A stretch of 63,488 nucleotides of DNA from Nemertoderma westbladi (Eukaryota; Xenacoelomorpha; Nemertodermatida; Nemertodermatidae). Numbering within the stretch: the stretch's first letter is position 1; each line of letters starts with the position of its first letter. Below, piece by piece: positions 1 through 11,021 of this stretch. The stretch lies in the NCBI GenBank assembly GCA_032718475.1, contig JAUCBJ010000480.1, positions 1 through 63,488 of the forward strand, written 5' to 3'. The notes beneath the pieces are model-generated. The model was not told where the DNA came from and searched no databases. It saw only the letters and a list, made by a program, of their open reading frames with translations. The position numbers and the translations under genes are program-made.

Positions 1-1343
1 TTACCAACCAATTGAAAAGTTTTTTGGTAACTTTGTAACACAGCACATCATTCAACAAATATACCTCTCTATGTGTTTGTAATTTGGGATCCGGTCCCAA
101 ATGGTCTGACCGGGATTATTTTCTCTCTCGGCGCTCGGGATCCCTTTTGATCACTAGGCCTAATCAATAAGCCGAACGGTACCGGTATAATTATATTTGT
201 GGCGATATATTTTGTAGATTTGAGGAGGATTCTCTTTGCAGTTGGGCCACGGAATCCGAATCGCAGTGCACCAACTGGCGAGGGTGGAGACGGAATCTGA
301 GCTCCCAGGGTTCCCAGGACGTCGGCGATGTTGGTAAGTGACCTAATAGAGCAGTAGTAGTAGAGTGATATATTGTTGTTCATCTCACTCTTTTGTTCCA
401 TAGCTTTAACATTAACTTATCAAATATAGTAAGTAATGTAGTTTTGTTCGATAAAACATGTTTTGGAAGACGCACTTTGTGTGAGAGTTTTAAATTTACC
501 GAAATTCTATATTTTTGTCTATTATTATGTAGATGTACCGGTACTATATATATATATATACTGTATTTAATTACTGTTCATAAATTTTGTCCAACGAAAC
601 TATAGAAACTTTTCCTTTTGTTGATTTTTTTTTGGTTTGCCCTTTACCACTTAAAGCTTCTTGCTAAAATGGGTGGGGGGACCGGACCCCATAGCTGTCT
701 TGAGACGCCTCTTAAAAGACATTATCTCGCTAGAGCCATGGCTGATAGGGAAATATGGCGGCTCAATTTTGATAAGTAATTTCGATTTTAATCTTATTTT
801 AATTGTGATGATGGTATAGAATTCTTCTTACGTTAGGCATTGCGCGATTAAAAAATGTGGGGGTTACAAAGAAATCAACTGTTATATTGACCACATCTAC
901 CACTACCAGTTTCTAATGTCATGGAGTTTCTGTGTGTAATTCGAATCGAATTGTATGGATTTCTTCTAAAGTTGCCTATATTGTTCCTTCCATTTTGTAT
1001 CTGATGTATAATACATAATTTAGTTTCCCCGTGTACTTTCACCCACTCCCATATCGAATGTATTTGTCCGGCCTATCTGTATATCAGGCAGCTGTGATTC
1101 TGTTTTAATTCAGTAAATGACTCCACCCATTTTCGTGGTGGCCACTTTACTGGACGGTTTCAGGATCTAACAATAATAAATTATGTTTGTTCGTTACTTG
1201 GTTCCTAATTTTATATGGATAAATTTATAAGTTGTATATGTGACGTTTATCTTTTTGTTATTTACTTTCTTTATTATATTTATATTAAATTCTTATTATA
1301 TTGTATTCTTAGAATCACCTTTCCATCCTTCCGACTTTATAGA
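1..1343. other. Intergenic or intronic DNA, no gene recognised
   Basis: AT-rich sequence with scattered short open frames on both strands, none with recognisable motifs or splice-bounded coding structure. It may belong to an early intron or the upstream flank of the ZSWIM gene whose exons start at 11716, but no first exon was found here. Confidence 0.5.
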
Positions 1344-1750
1344 TGTTACAAACTGCCCTTAAATCCTGCTGGTTATCGCTTGGTAGTTTAGCCCATCGTT
1401 ACACTAGCTTAGGTATATTAGTGCAATACACACCGTTTATGTTACACTGCTTCCCTGTAGGAAGGTTGCCCCATGGCCCTGCTTTCTGTATCTGCCAATA
1501 GGATTTGATAAAACTTTAATAGGCCTATTCTACCTTATTCTTAACGTGTTTTGCACCAGTAATTCTTGTATTTTTTATTCTTAGTAGAACCGATCTGGAG
1601 ATACCCTATGTACTGATGTAAAACTTATTTCAATATACGTAACTTGACATAATTATAACTACGTCTTTTCAAGATTAAATAGGCCTAATGAAATAACGAT
1701 CCCGACGAAACTCGAAACCACAACGCCAATTCCAAATTCTGTGGTTTACA
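1344..1750 (+). repeat. 5' LTR of BEL/Pao element
   Basis: A 407-bp repeat beginning TGTTACAA and ending GGTTTACA. It matches the copy at 8743-9149 throughout as far as can be read by eye. It should contain the promoter and polyadenylation signals of the element; no clear TATA box was assigned. Confidence 0.97.
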
Positions 1751-1753
1751 TTC

Positions 1754-1771
1754 TGGTTCCGATGCCGGGAA
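1754..1771 (+). other. Primer-binding site for minus-strand DNA synthesis
   Basis: Eighteen bases starting TGG, three bases inside the 5' LTR. The sequence is complementary to a tRNA 3' end reading ...CCCGGCATCGGAA-CCA. The acceptor sequence looks like a glutamate tRNA, but isotype is an inference because the host tRNA set is not visible. Confidence 0.8.
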
Positions 1772-1869
1772 ACCTGGTCTAAAGGTTTCCACGTCACAGA
1801 TTATCCTTACCCTCGGAGTATCCACAATCCATCGCTGGACAGTTCAACTATCCGTTGCCTTCTCTCGAT

Positions 1870-4800
1870 ATGTCGGACGCGGAGTCTGACATCGTTAGTG
1901 GAGCCACGTCGGGTGGTCTCCCCGCCAAAGGGAATGGTTCGCTTCATGGTAGTCTGAGCTCTCCTCGACTCGGCGATGGAACTACGACATCCGATGGTGA
2001 GGATAAATCTCGACTTGAACCCTTGGAATCCCGACCCGGTTCGAGTGATACCGGTACGCGTTTCGAGGGTTTCGATACCGCGGACCTAGAGGTCCTAGAC
2101 CCTGATATTGCGTTCTATCCTGCGGATGATTTAGAGGCTAGCCCTGCAGTTACCGACAGCCAGCGACCCATCCGATTGAAAGACGCGAAGATTACTCGAG
2201 CCAATACCAAGCGGAGGCTCACTTGTTTGGCTGCCAAGCTTCATTCTCTAGTCGATTCCCGTGGCAGTCGCACCTTAATCCAGGGCTTCCTAGGGGAACT
2301 CAACGAGGACTTTGACGACTGTGTTCGATCTCACAGTAAGTGTCTTCAGTATCTGGATCCCGGAACCGATTCTAAGTCTAAAGCCATAGAGGAGGAATGG
2401 TTGGCTGCCGTCCGCGAGGGTTATCGGCGCTGTCGGAGTGAAGCTGAAAGTTACCTCGCCTCCCGGAGAGGCGAACCTTCTTCAGCTGGTGGAAGTAAAT
2501 CCAAGGTATCCTCCTCGCGATCCCCGGGAGGTGGTATTAACTCCTCGAAGCGGCAACTGGAAGAGAAAAGATTAAAACTCCAGCAGTTCGAAAGGGATCG
2601 GGAGCTTCGCGAGAAGGAGCTAGCGCTCAACAATAGGAAGCAGCTCCGTCGCCTCCAGAACGAGGTGGAGCTGCTCGAGTTGTCTGTTCGTACCGAGGAA
2701 ATAGAAAACAGGGAGGCCGGAGTTGCGAACCTCAGGGAACGGGTTCTCGCTGATTTCCTTGAGGATGAGGACTCCAACCGGGCCGGCGGGGTCCAACCGG
2801 TTCCCAATTATCCTCTCGCATCCAGGAGATCGAATCCTTTCCCAGGTCATCCGTTATCCGATCCAGTGACACAGCTCACGGTTGAGTCACCCCGTTACCC
2901 GCCTAGTAACGTACCGGTAATTCATAGTTCTAATGAAATTACTAGTAATAATATATTACAGAGTTCGTGTCAATCGTGTCCTATTATTGATACAGTGTTT
3001 AAACCGTCTCAATGTAATTCTAGCTTAGCTACTAATACTGTAAGTGATTGTAATATGAATAGAAAATCTGGTGTTATATTTAGTATCTCCAGCGGTTCAT
3101 TTGTGCAGTCATTACCGGTACCGATTATTAGTAGTGTAGAATCTGTCCCGCTCCGTGTACTCAATAAGGATACCACCGGTAATAATTTTATAAATATTTC
3201 AGTGCCAAACTTTGTAGCTGTAGAACACCCAACCACGGCAACTCTGCCCCGCTTTAACCAGCGAACTATTTTTCCATTTGATAGTAATTCAATAAATAAT
3301 TATAAACCTTTAAGTAACTGTAATAGCACTTGGGCTTTATCTAGCCCTGAGTTTGTACCCCGTGGATTTGCCTCGCCTGATTCTAATTTGGTTAGCGGAT
3401 TGAAGGGAGTGTGTGCCCCTGTGAGTTATATGTATGGTGGCTCTACCAATGATAGTGTACATTGTGTGCCATGTACTGCGACTGGTTTGCGTCCTGAGTA
3501 TGCGTCTGACCCTGTGTATCGCCCGAGCGGCCAACCCTTTGGGGGTCCTGAGAGGTGTCCGGGTCGGCCCATTGTTAACGGGCCGGCTAGTGAGCCAGTA
3601 GTGTCGGCCACATATGACCTTCCTTCGTTTTCATCTCGTCCAGTTAATAGATCCAAAGTATCTGGGCGTGTAGATGATTGGATTGACTCTCCTGACTCCG
3701 ATGACAGAAGTGACGCGCTTTTTGGTGGTCATGGTCCGATAGATTTGCAGGCTCTATTTAAGGTACCAATCGATCCATTTGATGGCTCACCCATTAAATG
3801 GCCTGGTTTTATTTCATCATTCCGTGCTTTAGTGCATGATAGAATTCCAAACGACGCAATTCGTCTCTCTATTCTTAGGAATTTATTATCCCCTGAGATT
3901 CGTAATAGTGTAGCTGCTACTATAGATGACCCTACATTGTATTATGAAACATTGAGAGATATTCGCAGAATTTATGGTGATAAACATCTCATTGCTTCTA
4001 GCCATATTAAACAGCTTTTTTCTGTCCAAAATGTTAACTCAAGCGATTTCGAGTCATTAAAATCCTTTTCGCTTAAATTGCATGGCTCAGTATCTGCTTT
4101 AGATAAATGTGGATATAAAGATGACCTTTATTCCGCAAATAATTTAAATGTTTTAGTTGACAAATTGCCAAACCCGCTACAACATGAGTGGAGCAAAAAA
4201 GTAGTTGCAATTCAACCTGGGCGTCCGTCTTTAAAGGATTTTGATGACTGGATTTCGTATAAAGTTAGTTGTGGTCGTGCTATAGAGTCTACACTTAAAA
4301 TTAGACCCAGTTCTAATACATCTCAGCCCCAGTTTAAACACAATAATAACCCTAGAATATTGCGTGAGAAATCTAAAGCAGTAACCCCTAAGTCATCTAC
4401 ATTTTCTCCAACAGTTCTAGCAACGGGGGGAGGACCCTCTAAGCAACTAGAAAGCGAAAAATGTAGTTGCTGCGAACTGTCCCACACTGTAGAAGATTGT
4501 GATAAATTTAAAAAATTATCCCTTGCTGAGCGTGCAGAACTAGTGCGTGAAAAGGGCATGTGCTTTGTGTGTTTAAAAACTCGGCACCGAGCAGCCGACT
4601 GCTCCATAAAGGAACCATGTAAAGCCCCATCTGGGTGTAAGAAAAGGCATCATACATTATTGCATGATGCTCCTCCAGTTTACGGTAACTCGAAATCCTC
4701 CCGTTTCCGCTCTAAGCATGTCGGATCGACTAGCTGCGACTCTACCCCGTCTACCGTGGCGCTACAGATTGTCCCGCTTCGTGTACGATCCTCCGCTGGC

Positions 4801-7800
4801 AAGGTTGTAGAAACTTTCGCCTTATTGGATCCTGGTAGTCAAATATCAGCTGTCGATCAAAAGTTAGCCAATGAGCTCGGCCTAAAAGGTAAAGAAACCT
4901 CGATTAAAATAGGCACAATCAACTCGGAAGGTAAACCAATAAAGTCTCTGTTAAGCTCCGTGGAGGTCTTGCCCACAGATGGTGATAGCTCGTTTGAAAT
5001 ATCTGACACCTGGGTATTACCCAAACTTAATATTACACGTCAGCGATTTGATTGGCCAAAAATCAAGGGTTTTTGGACTCACTTACGCGATTTGAATTTA
5101 CCGCGCATTGATTCGGATAAAGTGAGCGTTCTATTGGGTGCTGATGTATTTAATATTATTCGCCAGTTAGATTATAGGTCTGGTCCACCTGGTTCACCAT
5201 CTGCTGTTCTTACTAATTTTGGTTGGGCTTGCACCTCGAATGTTCCGCTATTCCCATTGTGTGATAGTGAGCGGAGAGATATTTTACATACACATGTAGA
5301 AACTACCTCGAGTGCTCGTTCGCTGGTTAATCCAAAGTCCTCAGGTAGTTTGCATGATCTCGTAGCCGAATTCTGGAGAACAGAATCATTCGGTGTTAAC
5401 CGTGGTGGTGACCTACCTCTTTCTAAGAAAGATGCCTTGGCTCTGGAGATGTTGAGAGACACCACTAGTTGCATAGATGGTCGCTATGAGACTGGCCTAT
5501 TGTGGCGCTCCCCGTCTGTTTATCTCCCTGATAATTACCAGTCTGCTCTTAGGCGTTTAAAGTCCACTGAGAGACGCTTAAGTCGCGATTCCTCATTAGA
5601 AGTGCGCTATGACGAGATATTGCGAAGCTACATTGATAAAGGATTCGCAGTTAAAGTTCCACCAGGAGAGCTAGAGGGCCCCCCTGGTCGTGTTTGGTAT
5701 TTGCCCCACCACCCAGTAATTAATCCGAATAAACCTAGTAAGATTCGAATAGTATTCGATGCCTCGGCTCGTTACCATGGTGTTTCCCTAAACGATAAAC
5801 TCCTCCGTGGCCCGGATTTTCTCGCCAGTTTAGTAGGAGTCTTGTTGCGCTTTCGAGAGAAACATGTGGCGATTTCCGGAGACATTACTGCGATGTACCA
5901 CCAAGTAGGAGTGCGGCGTGAAGACCAAGATTGTCTTCGCTTTCTCTGGGGTGGTGTTAAGCGTGATGGCCCGCCTGCGGTTTATAGGATGTTGAGACAG
6001 ATTTTTGGTGCCATAGACTCCTCGTGCATCTGTTTTTACAATCTCCTTCGTACTGCTGAAGATAACAAATCTATATTTCCAGATGTAGCCCCCAGAGTGG
6101 CTCTGTGTTTTTATGCTGACAATTATTTCGATTCATGCAATACTGAATCTGAGGCGATTGAGCGTGTATCTCAGATGAAAGCGCTTCTCTCTTTGGGGGG
6201 ATTTCATCTTGGGCAGTGGGTCTCATCATCTCGCCAAGTTCTAGGTTCTGTCCCTTCTTCTGATCTTGCAGACCCTTTGTTGAATCTTGATTTGGACGAA
6301 TTACCGGTTGAGAGAGCGTTGGGTGTTCGGTGGAACTGTTCGAGTGATTGTTTTGTCTTTGAGCACAAAATTTCAGATTCTGATGCGCCCCCTAGCAGGC
6401 GGATTGTGCTTGCTAAAGTTGCCTCGCTATTTGACCCATTGGGGCTTATCTCCCCGGTTGTATTGGTTGCCAAGGTGCTCCTTCAGGATATATGGAGGCA
6501 AGTTACATCTTGGGATACCAAATTGCCTGATAATTTAGTTCTCCGTTGGCAGTCATGGCTCAAAGACTTGCCCAATATTGATCAAGTGTCGATCCCTCGT
6601 TGTTTATTTAATGATAATACCTTTAATTCCAGCACTCAACTTCATTTATTTTCAGATGCTTCTGAACTTGGTTTTGGTGCTGTGGCCTACATTCGTACTG
6701 TGTATAGTTGTGGAGACATCAGTGTCTCGTTTACTATGTCTAAATCCCGTGTGGCGCCTGTGAAACAATTGTCCATCCCCAGACTTGAGCTTCAAGGCGC
6801 TATAACTTCCGTCCGACTGTCTGGACTTGTACAAAATGAACTAACTATTGAGTTTAATGATGTTTATTTTTGGGTGGATTCAGTAACTTGTTTGCGTTGG
6901 GTATTTTCGCAAAACTGCCGGTTTATGCCATTTGTTGCCCACCGTATTGGTGAGATATTGGATACCGCTGAGCCCCGGCAGTGGCGCTACGTACCTACTG
7001 CTGTGAACCCCGCTGATTTCTGTAGCCGTGGTATGAATGCGTCTGATTTGACACCTGATCACCCGTGGTTTTGTGGTCCCGATTTTTTGAAATTATCTGA
7101 GTCCGAGTGGCCTGATTTCCCTGTGGTTGATTTGAGACCTGATCCGGATGATTGTGAAATTAAAGTCACCTTTACTATAAGCTGTGACGTTATTTGGATA
7201 TGTGAGTACATAAAACGTTTTTCTAATCTCGCACGATCTCGTATATTCCCCAATTTACAGCGGTGCATTGCCTGGATTAGCCGTTTTATATTTAATTCTC
7301 GCAATAAAGACTGCAGGTCCGGTCCTCTGTCTGTCAGTGAGCTTAACGATTCTTTAACCTTATTAATTAAAGCTGTTCAGTCGTGTGAATACCCCAATGA
7401 ATTAGGAGACCTGCGCTCAGGAAAGGAGTTGTGTTCCAGTAGTTTCTTGTTATCTCTGTCCCCTTTTCTTGATGAAAATGGTCTGCTTAGAGTTGGGGGC
7501 CGTATAAAGTCCGCAGACTTACCATATTCTACTCGTCACCCTATCATTCTTCCACACGACTCACACTTGACTAGACTGATTATCTATGATTTGCACGAGT
7601 CTATTGTCCATGAGGGTGAGGAATACACTCTAAATGTATATCAACAGCAATACTGGTCGCCCAGAGGTCGGTCCCTTGTACGTAAATTGATCAATAGGTG
7701 CACTTTCTGTAGAAAACGTAGAGCCCATCCTGAACCCCCGCTGATGGCCGCTCTCCCCCGCTCCCGTCTCTCACCCGCCACCTTTCCCTTCCTCAATGTA

Positions 7801-8733
7801 GGTTTGGATTTCTGTGGTCCGTTTCTCGTTCGGCATTTCCGAAAAACTGTGAAACGTTATTGCCTTCTAGGCACCTGTCTATTAACTCGTGCGGTTCACT
7901 TAGAAGTAACCCATTCGTTAGATACTGATTCATTTTTATTGGCCTTCCGTCGTCTGATTGCTCGCCGCGGTTCGCCCAGAATTGTCTACAGTGACAATGG
8001 TACGAACCTTGTAGCAGGTGAGAAAGAGCTCCGTGTGTGCCTTAAGGAGCTTAATCAGACAGTAATCTCTGATACTTTGTCTCAAAGAGGCATCCGTTGG
8101 GTTTTCTCCCCTCCTTCTGCACCACACTTCGGCGGCGTATGGGAGAGGCTAGTTAAATCCTCTAAGAAGGCCTTGAGAGCTGTACTCGTAAATCAGTGTG
8201 TAGGAGATGAACTGCTGCATTCTGTTATAGTTGAAGTTGAACACTTGCTAAACAGCCGTCCCTTGACCCACGTCAGCGTAGATCCTGACGAACCTGAAGC
8301 TCTAACGCCGCATCATATTTTGCTTGGTAGACCAAACCCCAATCTACCTCCAGTTCTGGTTGACGATTCAGACATAAGTTCTCGTCGTCGTTGGCGCGCT
8401 ACTCAGGCCTTGACTAATCAGTTCTGGTCCCGTTGGATGAGAGAGTATGTCCCGTCTCTGATTGAGAATAGGAAGTGGTTAAAGTCCCGCCGTAGCTTGT
8501 GTAAGAATGACATTGTGCTTGTCATTTTCTCTGACACACCGCGCGGTCATTGGCCCTTGGGTCGTGTTCTAGAGACCTTTCCCGGACGTGATGGAATCGT
8601 CCGGACCGTGCGTGTGCTCGTGCGTGGTAAAGAATATACCCGTCCAGCTGTGAAAGTGTGCCTGTTGGAAGAGGCAGGCGAGGTGGGCCACTTTGAAACT
8701 GAAAGTAAATGTAACTCTACTGTCGAGAGTTAG
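1870..8733 (+). CDS. BEL/Pao gag-pol polyprotein, intact frame
   Basis: A single frame of 2,287 aa from ATG 1870; the frame is open a few codons upstream but without an earlier ATG. Residues about 230-280 are a charged coiled-coil-like stretch. About 627-811 is a DUF1759-type gag region. Cys/His knuckles start near 865 (CSCC...CFVC...H...C). The aspartic protease has LLDPGS near 987. Reverse transcriptase spans about 1257-1464, RNase H has SDAS near 1595, and an H2C2 integrase zinc-binding domain lies about 1891-1951. The integrase core has D1980, D2042 and E2092, the last in FGGVWER. The C-terminal DUF5641-like tail is at about 2236-2275. The polyprotein should be cut by its own protease to give capsid, reverse transcriptase/RNase H and integrase, which copy and insert the element. 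Oddity: the RT catalytic box reads YADN, not YxDD, so the second aspartate is asparagine (N1418). Otherwise no stop or frameshift is seen. Confidence 0.95.
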   Translation: MSDAESDIVSGATSGGLPAKGNGSLHGSLSSPRLGDGTTTSDGEDKSRLEPLESRPGSSDTGTRFEGFDTADLEVLDPDIAFYPADDLEASPAVTDSQRPIRLKDAKITRANTKRRLTCLAAKLHSLVDSRGSRTLIQGFLGELNEDFDDCVRSHSKCLQYLDPGTDSKSKAIEEEWLAAVREGYRRCRSEAESYLASRRGEPSSAGGSKSKVSSSRSPGGGINSSKRQLEEKRLKLQQFERDRELREKELALNNRKQLRRLQNEVELLELSVRTEEIENREAGVANLRERVLADFLEDEDSNRAGGVQPVPNYPLASRRSNPFPGHPLSDPVTQLTVESPRYPPSNVPVIHSSNEITSNNILQSSCQSCPIIDTVFKPSQCNSSLATNTVSDCNMNRKSGVIFSISSGSFVQSLPVPIISSVESVPLRVLNKDTTGNNFINISVPNFVAVEHPTTATLPRFNQRTIFPFDSNSINNYKPLSNCNSTWALSSPEFVPRGFASPDSNLVSGLKGVCAPVSYMYGGSTNDSVHCVPCTATGLRPEYASDPVYRPSGQPFGGPERCPGRPIVNGPASEPVVSATYDLPSFSSRPVNRSKVSGRVDDWIDSPDSDDRSDALFGGHGPIDLQALFKVPIDPFDGSPIKWPGFISSFRALVHDRIPNDAIRLSILRNLLSPEIRNSVAATIDDPTLYYETLRDIRRIYGDKHLIASSHIKQLFSVQNVNSSDFESLKSFSLKLHGSVSALDKCGYKDDLYSANNLNVLVDKLPNPLQHEWSKKVVAIQPGRPSLKDFDDWISYKVSCGRAIESTLKIRPSSNTSQPQFKHNNNPRILREKSKAVTPKSSTFSPTVLATGGGPSKQLESEKCSCCELSHTVEDCDKFKKLSLAERAELVREKGMCFVCLKTRHRAADCSIKEPCKAPSGCKKRHHTLLHDAPPVYGNSKSSRFRSKHVGSTSCDSTPSTVALQIVPLRVRSSAGKVVETFALLDPGSQISAVDQKLANELGLKGKETSIKIGTINSEGKPIKSLLSSVEVLPTDGDSSFEISDTWVLPKLNITRQRFDWPKIKGFWTHLRDLNLPRIDSDKVSVLLGADVFNIIRQLDYRSGPPGSPSAVLTNFGWACTSNVPLFPLCDSERRDILHTHVETTSSARSLVNPKSSGSLHDLVAEFWRTESFGVNRGGDLPLSKKDALALEMLRDTTSCIDGRYETGLLWRSPSVYLPDNYQSALRRLKSTERRLSRDSSLEVRYDEILRSYIDKGFAVKVPPGELEGPPGRVWYLPHHPVINPNKPSKIRIVFDASARYHGVSLNDKLLRGPDFLASLVGVLLRFREKHVAISGDITAMYHQVGVRREDQDCLRFLWGGVKRDGPPAVYRMLRQIFGAIDSSCICFYNLLRTAEDNKSIFPDVAPRVALCFYADNYFDSCNTESEAIERVSQMKALLSLGGFHLGQWVSSSRQVLGSVPSSDLADPLLNLDLDELPVERALGVRWNCSSDCFVFEHKISDSDAPPSRRIVLAKVASLFDPLGLISPVVLVAKVLLQDIWRQVTSWDTKLPDNLVLRWQSWLKDLPNIDQVSIPRCLFNDNTFNSSTQLHLFSDASELGFGAVAYIRTVYSCGDISVSFTMSKSRVAPVKQLSIPRLELQGAITSVRLSGLVQNELTIEFNDVYFWVDSVTCLRWVFSQNCRFMPFVAHRIGEILDTAEPRQWRYVPTAVNPADFCSRGMNASDLTPDHPWFCGPDFLKLSESEWPDFPVVDLRPDPDDCEIKVTFTISCDVIWICEYIKRFSNLARSRIFPNLQRCIAWISRFIFNSRNKDCRSGPLSVSELNDSLTLLIKAVQSCEYPNELGDLRSGKELCSSSFLLSLSPFLDENGLLRVGGRIKSADLPYSTRHPIILPHDSHLTRLIIYDLHESIVHEGEEYTLNVYQQQYWSPRGRSLVRKLINRCTFCRKRRAHPEPPLMAALPRSRLSPATFPFLNVGLDFCGPFLVRHFRKTVKRYCLLGTCLLTRAVHLEVTHSLDTDSFLLAFRRLIARRGSPRIVYSDNGTNLVAGEKELRVCLKELNQTVISDTLSQRGIRWVFSPPSAPHFGGVWERLVKSSKKALRAVLVNQCVGDELLHSVIVEVEHLLNSRPLTHVSVDPDEPEALTPHHILLGRPNPNLPPVLVDDSDISSRRRWRATQALTNQFWSRWMREYVPSLIENRKWLKSRRSLCKNDIVLVIFSDTPRGHWPLGRVLETFPGRDGIVRTVRVLVRGKEYTRPAVKVCLLEEAGEVGHFETESKCNSTVES

Positions 8734-8742
8734 GGCCGGCGA

Positions 8743-9149
8743 TGTTACAAACTGCCCTTAAATCCTGCTGGTTATCGCTTGGTAGTTTAGCCCATCGTTA
8801 CACTAGCTTAGGTATATTAGTGCAATACACACCGTTTATGTTACACTGCTTCCCTGTAGGAAGGTTGCCCCATGGCCCTGCTTTCTGTATCTGCCAATAG
8901 GATTTGATAAAACTTTAATAGGCCTATTCTACCTTATTCTTAACGTGTTTTGCACCAGTAATTCTTGTATTTTTTATTCTTAGTAGAACCGATCTGGAGA
9001 TACCCTATGTACTGATGTAAAACTTATTTCAATATACGTAACTTGACATAATTATAACTACGTCTTTTCAAGATTAAATAGGCCTAATGAAATAACGATC
9101 CCGACGAAACTCGAAACCACAACGCCAATTCCAAATTCTGTGGTTTACA
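8743..9149 (+). repeat. 3' LTR of BEL/Pao element
   Basis: Copy of the 5' LTR, starting 9 bp after the polyprotein stop codon. A short G/A-rich stretch (about 8729-8742) is the only candidate polypurine tract and is imperfect. Base 9149 is followed by the ATAGA target duplication. Confidence 0.97.
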
Positions 9150-9154
9150 ATAGA

Positions 9155-9904
9155 TATAGTTTGTCGTATTTAAGGTTGCTTTTTTAGTCCTTTTAGGCTA
9201 GTGAACGGCTCTCATATAAATTTATAGGATGTATATTCTGCCGTCCTTGTATGCCTCGTGTAATCGATGTGAGTGTGTGTCAATAGTCATCCGTGTGTGC
9301 AACAGTGGTGGTCAACGTCTGACCCAAGCCCGTAATGACCATACCCGGGCCAGGGATGGCATGAAGGTGGTGTCTACATCCGTACCGCCGGCAACCTCAA
9401 CCTGCACGTATACTGAGCGGCCCCGAGGTTGACCTCCCAGTATATGGGTTCTGTCGCCGCCGCCGTAACGAGCATGTATCACACAGACTCCAAGAAACAG
9501 ATCGAACTGGAAGATGCAAACCAATAATGACTTGCATCAACCAAACAAACTGCCTCCTGTTTAATGTAATACACACACAGTCGTATAAGCAGACAAATCG
9601 CAATCACTAATCGTGCGATGTGTGAAATGTTATCCCGATCCGCAACCTTGGAAACTGCCCCAAAGATCAGTTTACTCTGCTAAGTATTTCCATGAAAATA
9701 AGTGGATTTATTTAAATTCTTTGCCGGGATTCCATCCCTCCACTTCTAGCTTGCTTGTCACTTGTTCTATCAATTGAAATGAGCCTCCAGACCCGAAAAC
9801 AAGCACTCGTAGCGAGTGGTTAAATAACTTCTCAGAAGGGCAACCTAGCACTCTGGGGGTCTTTTCGGCGAATCCCATCGACCCCGATTGCTCCAAAGCT
9901 ATAC
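9155..9904. other. No gene recognised
   Basis: Unique-looking sequence downstream of the BEL/Pao element. Short open frames occur on both strands but show no motif or splice structure that I can support. Confidence 0.4.
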
Positions 9905-11021
9905 AATAGAATTATATTAAATCGCATCAGGGATACCATTGAGAGACTGCTACGTGGAAATCAGAATGAGTTCCGCAAATGTCGTAGGACCATGGAGCCT
10001 ATTCTGGCACTTATGAGGATAATTGAAGAGTTATCAAAAAAGAATGTGATGATGATGGGGTGATGATAACTCCACCTACTGGCTCCGGAAGTCGAGGAAA
10101 TCCTGCCAAGTACCTAACTGATCTAGACTTTGCTGATGACTTAGGAGTACTCTCAGAATCACTAGAGGGAGCCCAACTCCTCATCAGCTCATTAGAACAG
10201 GCTGCCTCTAGTGTTGGTCTTTTTACTTTTTATTAACTGCAAAAAGGCCAAATTTTGACAGTTAACTTTGAATGTCCTCAGCAAGTCTGTGACCGGATGA
10301 GCATAAGCTCAAAGGATGGTATGCTTGAGCATGTGGACGACTTCTGTTACCTGGGATCATGGATCCGGAATTCAGGTGAGGACAGTCGAATACGTAAGGA
10401 AAGGCATGGGCAGCATTGAATGGGCTTTCCAGGATTTTGAAGTCACAGAGAATTAATCGGAAACTTAAGGTCCGATTATTTAGAGCAGCAGTAGTTCCAG
10501 TACTCCTCTATGGGAGTCCATGCTGGGCTCTAACTGCTGAGGACACCAAATCTCTGGATGGCACATTCACAAGAATGCTACGCCGGGTTCATTGTGTCAA
10601 GTACAATGCACACATCTCCAACCAGACACTATATAACATTGGAGGTGTCTCATTGGTTCTTCCAAGTTTGACACTTGAACAAATCCGCCTCCGCTTTGCA
10701 AGACATTGTTTTCGCCGTGAGGACCAGCCTGTGCATAATCTTGTACTTTGGCAGCCTCATGGAGTGAATAAGCATGGTGGACAGCCCATGACTTTCGTGA
10801 GACGCCTCCTAAAGAACACTGACTATGAAGATGCGGATAATCTCGCGAAAGTCATGGCGGTTAGGGAGTTGTGGCGGTGCGACTTTGTTGATAAGCCGGC
10901 ATAGCATTCTTATTGCACTTGCATTAAGCTTGCCAATTGTGGATTGTATGGTGGTGACAAAACGTTTTTGTTAAGCTGGCATAACATCTCAATGTGCAGC
11001 ATCAATGCAGCAGGCCGATTA
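9905..11021 (+). pseudogene. Decayed non-LTR retrotransposon, RT C-terminal half and 3' UTR
   Basis: Conceptual translation in several frames gives RT pieces: LLRGNQNEFRK...MEPILAL near 9945-10030 and DLDFADDLGVLSE near 10124-10155 (the FADD catalytic box). An open stretch at 10416-10904 carries the typical LINE tail (KVRLFRAAVVPVLLYGSPCW, then RLRFARHCFRREDQP and ELWRCDFVDKPA). Frames shift and blocks are missing between these parts, so the copy is dead. The 3' UTR to about 11021 also occurs at 24800-24935, ending in GCAGGCCGAT. The clade (RTE/CR1-like) is not assigned. Confidence 0.85.

Larger units (their letters stand above)
1344..9149 (+). mobile_element. Complete BEL/Pao LTR retrotransposon
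   Basis: Two 407-bp direct repeats starting TG and ending CA (1344-1750 and 8743-9149) flank a single gag-pol frame. The element is bounded by the 5-bp duplication ATAGA (1339-1343 and 9150-9154). A primer-binding site lies 3 nt after the 5' LTR. By eye the two LTRs are identical, which implies a recent insertion. Domain order (gag, zinc knuckles, protease, RT, RNase H, integrase) and the DUF1759/DUF1758-type gag and protease identify the BEL/Pao superfamily. Confidence 0.97.

Noticed and set aside
69-605. Short open frames near the left edge
   Set aside because: Length and composition are as expected by chance; no recognisable domain.
1870-8733. Host gene or virus assignment for the large pol-like frame
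   Set aside because: Paired LTRs, primer-binding site, target duplication and BEL/Pao domain order show a retrotransposon; no envelope gene is present.
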